Positions 59,260 through 64,000 of a stretch of DNA of 64,000 nucleotides are shown piece by piece. The DNA is taken from the NCBI GenBank assembly GCA_002007465.1, contig LNAC01000377.1, positions 1,227,349 to 1,291,348 on the forward strand. The letters run 5' to 3'. Within the stretch, counting starts at the first letter, position 1. The number at the start of each line of letters is the position of its first letter. The stretch comes from Ailurus styani. Taxonomy: Eukaryota; Chordata; Mammalia; Carnivora; Ailuridae. The translations under genes and the position numbers were made by a program. Under the pieces are notes generated by a model that saw only the letters and a program-made list of their open reading frames with translations, did no database searches and had not been told where the DNA came from.

Positions 59260-59673
59260 TGTAGACTAATGTAAAAAGAGGACCTACGGTCAAGTAAGTT
59301 TGGGAATTACATGCCTTATACCGCTTTTGGAAGTCACAAATCACACTGGCATATATGAAGTCCTGCAGTTAAAGGGCTTTATTTACTTTCAGTTAATTTA
59401 GTGTTGTCTCAAATTAATTTTTCAGAATGCCTACTAACATTTCCCTTAACACCCTCTCAGGAAACTGCTGACCCAGAGCAATGCTCACTCCTCACATGGA
59501 TGAACTGCAGCCCAGAGGTGCACGGATTGTCCAAACTCAAGGACAGAGTGTGTTTAAGAACTGGAAGAGGCCCTAGCAACATACCCCCACCCAAGAGAGG
59601 CTCTGTGGGCTCTCCACCACCCTGCACCCTCCTTCCCTCCATCCCAGCTGTCTGCCCCCTTGAGCACGGCAAT
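59260..59673. other. Upstream region of OR13J1
   Basis: The reading frame of OR13J1 is open for another 91 codons upstream (from 59401), but the translation has no receptor-like feature and I treat it as 5' untranslated/flanking DNA. No TATA box or exon boundary can be placed. Confidence 0.45.
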
Positions 59674-60645
59674 ATGGAGCTAGTCAATAGGACAGAGATC
59701 TCTGAGTTCTTTCTGAAAGGATTTTCTGGCTACCCAGCCCTGGAGCACCTGCTCTTCCCTCTGTGCTCAGCCATGTACCTGGTGACCCTGCTGGGGAACA
59801 CGGCCATTGTGGCAGTGAGCATCCTGGATGCCCGCCTGCACACGCCCATGTACTTCTTCCTGGGCAACCTCTCCATCCTGGACATCCGCTACACATCTAC
59901 CTTCGTGCCTCTGATGCTGGTCCACCTCCTGTCAGCCCAGAAGACCATCTCCTTTATTGGCTGCGCCATCCAGATGTGTCTGAGCCTCTCCACAGGCTCC
60001 ACGGAGTGTCTGCTTCTTGCCGTCATGGCCTACGATCGCTACCTGGCCATCTGCCAGCCACTCAGGTACCCCGTGCTCATGAGCCCCCGGCTCTGCTTGT
60101 CACTGGCGGGAACCGCCTGGGTCCTCTGTCTCTCCAAGTCAGTGACTGAGACCGTCATTGCCATGAGGCTGTCCTTCTGTGGCCACCACGTGGTTACTCA
60201 CTTCACCTGTGAGATCCTGGCCGTGCTGAAGTTGGCGTGCAGTGACACGTCAGTCAGTGACGCCTTCCTGCTGGTGGGGGCCATCCTGCTGCTGCCTATT
60301 CCCCTGGCCTTCATCTGCCTGTCCTACACACTCATCCTGGCCACCATCCTGAGAGTGCCCTCAGCTGCCGGGCGCCGCAAAGCCTTCTCCACCTGCTCCG
60401 CACACCTGGCTGTGGTGATGCTGTTCTATGGCACCGTCATATTCATGTACATGAAACCCAAGAGCAAGGAGGCCCGCATCTCTGACGAGGTCTTCACGGT
60501 CCTCTATGCCGTGGTCACGCCCATGCTGAACCCTGTCATCTACAGCTTGAGGAACAAGGAGGTGAAGGATGCTGCCAGGAAAGTGTGGGGTAGGAGGCCT
60601 GGGATCTTCAGGTTAGTAGGTGAGGCCTTCACAGGCCCACAGTGA
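59674..60645 (+). CDS. OR13J1: Olfactory receptor OR13J1
   Basis: An intact 323-residue odorant receptor (class II, family 13), a Golf-coupled seven-helix GPCR of olfactory sensory neuron cilia. It starts MELVNRTEISEFFLKGFSGY with an N-glycosylation site at Asn5. In order: GN in TM1, [13 protein letters not shown] (TM2), MAYDRYLAICQPLRY (end of TM3), SYTLILATILRVPSA (TM5 and loop), [10 protein letters not shown] (TM6) and PMLNPVIYSLRNK (TM7). The extracellular Cys pair and the loop-2 Cys residues are present. The ATG at 59674 has a good context (A at -3, G at +4) and matches the human start as I remember it. The C-terminus is longer than human (about 312 residues): after KVWG the tail runs a further 18 residues to TGA at 60643. 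It is one coding exon, as usual for this family. It lies on the opposite strand to HRCT1, 22.9 kb away, as in the human locus. Confidence 0.95.
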   Translation: MELVNRTEISEFFLKGFSGYPALEHLLFPLCSAMYLVTLLGNTAIVAVSILDARLHTPMYFFLGNLSILDIRYTSTFVPLMLVHLLSAQKTISFIGCAIQMCLSLSTGSTECLLLAVMAYDRYLAICQPLRYPVLMSPRLCLSLAGTAWVLCLSKSVTETVIAMRLSFCGHHVVTHFTCEILAVLKLACSDTSVSDAFLLVGAILLLPIPLAFICLSYTLILATILRVPSAAGRRKAFSTCSAHLAVVMLFYGTVIFMYMKPKSKEARISDEVFTVLYAVVTPMLNPVIYSLRNKEVKDAARKVWGRRPGIFRLVGEAFTGPQ

Positions 60646-60649
60646 GGAC

Positions 60650-60875
60650 AGATGGGGTGCGGGGCTGAGTCGGGAATCTTCCTTCCGGAAAGGCAGCACC
60701 GAATCCCACTGATGCTGCCACAGAATTGCTTGCAAAGCCCCTCCCCTGGCATCGCCTGGCTGGCTCTCCACATCACTTCCTGTGCCTGTACACCAGCTCC
60801 GGGCTGGCCTCAAGACTGCACTCCTCGTGGCCCTTCCACTCTACCATCCAGATGGACCTCTGGGAAAAGCAAACA
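60650..60875. other. OR13J1 3' flank
   Basis: No gene. An AATAAA lies at 61292-61297, about 650 bp after the stop, and could serve as a poly(A) signal, but this is only a hexamer match. Confidence 0.3.
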
Positions 60876-60879
60876 TGAT

Positions 60880-61210
60880 CACATCCTCTCCTGACTGAAA
60901 CCTCTAAACGGCTCCCCCTACTCTCAGGACAAAGTGTAAGCTCCTCCCTGGGGCACTCTAGGCCTTCACAAGCTGGGCCTGACTAACCTCCTGCCCCACC
61001 TTCTCCCTTCTGACAGCCACACACACCAGCTGGGTGTGAGCCCCAATGTCGCCCAGCCCTGCCCAGCTGCGCGCTCTTCCTGGTTCTTCCCATGAGGCAG
61101 GCACACCCAGCACACGACTCCAGGATGGCCTGACCCTCGAGGCCCAGCTCAAAGGCCACCTCCCCCAGGAAGCCTCCTCACTGAGCTCCTCCTGCTTCAT
61201 TTTTGGTGTT
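60880..61210 (+). mobile_element. LINE-2 fragment
   Basis: 'tgatcacatcctctcctgac' near 60878, 'ctctaaacggctcccccta' near 60902, 'caggacaaagtgtaagctcc' near 60926 and 'cagctcaaaggccacctccc' near 61144 follow L2. Confidence 0.75.
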
Positions 61211-61214
61211 ATTG

Positions 61215-62095
61215 TAAGAGCAGGGACAGTCAGAATCTACTCTGTCCCGAGGTCCAGCCCTGCCCAACCCTAGGCCCCCATAGGTTTTATAAATAAATAC
61301 ATGAAAAAAACATTCCAGGAGTCATAGTGGCAGAACCTGTGGTCCTTCCTGAACCTGAGCAAGTGGAGACAGAGTTCAAAGATGACAGGCATGGCCTGGT
61401 GCCCTAGAAGGTGACAGTAGTGGTAGTGATGAGGCCGAGAGTCCACGACCCCCAGAGCGGTCCAGTCACCAGGGTACCAATCAGCCCGAGCAGCCCAGGG
61501 CCTGTGTTCCCAGCATCTGTCTGGAGCAGCAACAGCACCCATTGCCATGCCTCCCAGCCCTGTATCCAGGCCTCACCTGGCTTTGGGGAGACTTGTTCAA
61601 CCCTTCCTTACCTCCTCACAGGGATCCTACCAGAAATGCCCCTTCCTGGCGCTCAGCCTCTTCCCAGATTTCCTTTCTGACAACTCAGTGAGCACACAGT
61701 AGAAACGGATGCAGATTCACAGAGTATCTCCATTCCCTACCCGCCAAACCCAGCAGCACTCCCTCCCCACCCTCAGTGGCACCGTCTATATGAGGAGGAG
61801 CCGGCCTTGGCCTCCAAGAAACAGTCCAGCTCTCCTGTCCCCTGCCACAGGGAAGCCCAGTCCTTGCTAGAGCTCTCAGTTCCCCTCCAGTCCCTCTTTC
61901 TGCTTTCCATGTTGGGAGGAGAGAAGCCCAGCCTGCTCCCTAAAGCTCAACCCTCTCTGGCCAAGCCAGATAAAGGCTGCCCGCCAAGATATCCAGCTTT
62001 GAGCCCACGACAGGAGTTTGGACATTACCATGTGGGCACTGGGGTTTACAATCACATTTACTTTTAGGTAGATCACTGATTAGATACTATTTTCC
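61215..62095. other. Intergenic, nothing recognised
   Basis: Unique-looking DNA. No gene is supported. Confidence 0.35.
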
Positions 62096-62099
62096 ACCC

Positions 62100-62690
62100 A
62101 TGACATTGGGGAAGAATTTTTTTCATCTCTATTGGTAATGAAAGTACAGTGAAGAAGTAATGGCATATACTGCTGGTGGGGATGGGAGTAAGTTAATATA
62201 AACTTCCTGAAAAGTCACTTGGAAGTATGAATCAAAAGGCTTAAAAAATTGCTAGACTCTATGACCTAACCCATCTACTTCTAAGAATTAGTCTCATGTG
62301 ATCATTAGAAGCCCAAAGATTTGTGAACAAGGATATACAAGTAACAAATCCTGGTGCTGTCCAATGATAGAACGTGATGCAGCCTTCAAAAAACTCTTCT
62401 TTTTTGAAGAATATTTGATAATGAGAAATTCCCACAATGTAATTAATAGAAAAAAGCATAATTCGTAATTTTGCATTCACTATGATCCCAATGTTATTTT
62501 TTGGAGTGTTTTTGTTATGGATTTATGAATTAGTATAGAAGCAAAAAATCCTGGGAAACTATGACAAAATATTAAGAGTTGTTTCCACTGGATGGTGGGG
62601 TTAAATAGGATTGATCAGTTAGAGCTGATTATTTTCTTATTTAATTCCAATATTTCCAATATTTATAACATGAACATGACTTTGAACTTA
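62100..62690 (+). mobile_element. Old L1M 3' end
   Basis: Decayed L1 text ('gatagaacgtgatgcagcc' near 62366, 'gaaattcccacaatgtaa' near 62424, 'gttgtttccactggatggtgg' near 62579). It serves as the target of the next L1. Confidence 0.65.
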
Positions 62691-62917
62691 AAAATAAGGT
62701 GATGCACCTCAGTGGCACATGCACCCGAATGTTTATAGCAGCAATGTCCACAACAGCCAGACTATGGAAAGAACCTAGATGTCCATCAACAGATGAATGG
62801 ATGAAGAAGATGTGGTATATATATACACAATGGAATACTATGCAGCCATCAAAAGAAATGAAATCTTGCCTTTTGCAGTGACATGGATGGAACTAGGCGG
62901 TATTATGCTAAGCGAAA

Positions 62918-63224
62918 TAAGTCAGAGAAAGACAAGTATCATATGATCTCTCTGATACGAGGAACTTGAGGGGTAGGGCGGGGGGTCGTGGGGNNNNNNN
63001 NNNNNNNNNNNNNNNNNNNNNNNNNNNNNNNNNNNNNNNNNNNNNNNNNNNNNNNNNNNNNNNNNNNNNNNNNNNNNNNNNNNNNNNNNNNNNNNNNNNN
63101 NNNNNNNNNNNNNNNNNNNNNNNNNNNNNNNNNNNNNNNNNNNNNNNNTAAGTCAGAGAAAGACAATTATCATATGATCTCTCTGATATGAGGAACTTGA
63201 GGGGTAGGGCGGGGGGTCGTGGGG
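62918..63224. repeat. Repeated 76-bp segment flanking the gap
   Basis: 62918-62993 and 63149-63224 are the same L1 segment (74 of 76 identical), offset by 231 bp with the gap between them. This indicates a tandem array in the L1 3' UTR or a mis-joined gap. Confidence 0.85.
62994..63148. other. Assembly gap (155 N)
   Basis: Unknown bases inside the L1 3' UTR. Confidence 1.
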
Positions 63225-63469
63225 GGTAGGGAGGGAAAAAATGAAACAAGATGGGATCAGGAAGGAGACAAACCATAAGAGACTCTTAATCTCACAAAAC
63301 AAACTGAGGGTTACTGGGGGGTGGGAGGGTAGGGATAGGGTGGCTGGGTTATGGACATTGGGGAGGGTTTGTGCTATGGTAAGTCCTGTGAAAGGTGTAA
63401 GCCTGATGATTCACAGAACTGTACCCCTGGGGCAAATAATAATTTAAAAAATTAAAATAAGGTGATGCA

Positions 63470-64000
63470 TTTATAAGAAATGGAATATCACCTGGCTCCA
63501 AAACAGAGCACTGATGAGAAGGCCTCCAGCCTGAGGGGCAGGAAGTGAGGAAGCTGCTGCCTATTCCAGGCCCTCGTGGTAGGGATGGGAATAAGTCAGG
63601 GGCAGCCTGACCCGATGGGCAACCAAACAGAGAGAGGACAGCTGAGAAATACTTGGAATACACAGATGACTACAGAGCTGGAAAACGGACAGAGAGGCCT
63701 GTGGGTTGCAGCCTGGGTTTCTGGCTTATTTGGGTGGACAGCACTGCCGCCCACTGAGACAGAGACAGAGAAGATGAGAGACACAATGGGATGGTGTTGA
63801 GTTCCAGGTGTCCATGGGTGGCAAGAGGGCACTGATCTATGAGCACGCGGGAAAAAAGTGGTAACAGTCTTCGAATGTTTGACTTTGATTTGGGATCTTG
63901 ATGAAGATTCCAAAGGACAAATCATAGTATATGGGGAAAATCTATAGCTGCTGCTGCTTTATTTGAGGCTGTACAACAGCTGTGTCAGCTGTTATTCTTT
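63470..64000. other. Intergenic, nothing recognised
   Basis: No gene or named repeat is recognised up to the window end. Confidence 0.35.

Larger units (their letters stand above)
62707..63453 (+). mobile_element. Young L1 3' end with gap
   Basis: 5'-truncated carnivore L1: ORF2 end (ATGGATGGAACTAGG near 62883), G-rich 3' UTR and an AATAATAATTTAAAA tail. A perfect 16-bp duplication (aaaataaggtgatgca) lies at 62691-62706 and 63454-63469. It contains an assembly gap. Confidence 0.93.

Noticed and set aside
59401..59673. N-terminal extension of the OR13J1 frame
   Set aside because: It is open by chance. It lacks receptor features, and the internal ATG at 59674 matches the family start and has a good initiation context.
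62908..63276. Frames across the gap at 62994-63148
   Set aside because: Unknown bases within L1 3' UTR; not coding.

Overview
The window is nuclear DNA of a carnivoran mammal. It carries about two dozen tRNA-Lys-derived CanSINE (SINEC) copies with the caniform head, an internal CT-rich tract and an AATAAA/A-rich tail, most with readable target-site duplications, plus carnivore-type LINE-1 3' ends. The SINE tail type looks most like mustelids (ferret, mink, marten, otter), but that is a recollection of repeat style, not a search result. Coding content is low.

Four loci are recognisable. In order they are OR2S2 (8.8-9.8 kb, +, broken), SPAAR (31.0-31.2 kb, -), HRCT1 (36.5-36.8 kb, -) and OR13J1 (59.7-60.6 kb, +). 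The same four genes occur together on human 9p13.3, between the TMEM8B side and RECK. Here they have the same relative order and orientations, read from the opposite end. This is a conserved block: two olfactory receptors flanking two small single-pass membrane proteins.

Layout. 0-3.3 kb: LINE-1 remnants of several ages, an L1 inserted in a MIR, and SINEs. 3.3-8.8 kb: unassigned DNA, a Tigger-like element, SINEs, MER20 and microsatellites. 8.84-9.80 kb: OR2S2 pseudogene. 9.8-23.2 kb: intergenic, with CanSINEs, L2, MIR and a palindromic DNA transposon. 23.2-41.7 kb: a stretch where I found no CanSINE and no young L1, holding the SPAAR CpG island (with an assembly gap) and HRCT1. 41.7-54.9 kb: dense old L1M with nested SINEs and a young L1 3' end. 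55-64 kb: mostly unique DNA with OR13J1, then an L1 3' end containing a second gap.

SPAAR (lysosomal regulator of amino-acid sensing by mTORC1) and HRCT1 (function unknown) are both short proteins with an N-terminal transmembrane segment, on the same strand 5.3 kb apart. The receptors are odorant GPCRs. I see no evidence of a novel multi-gene system. The most interesting observations are the two compensating 32-bp lesions in OR2S2, the small membrane ORFs of the SPAAR-HRCT1 interval, the young-repeat desert around them, repeated SINE insertion at the same target site, and several unexplained local duplications.
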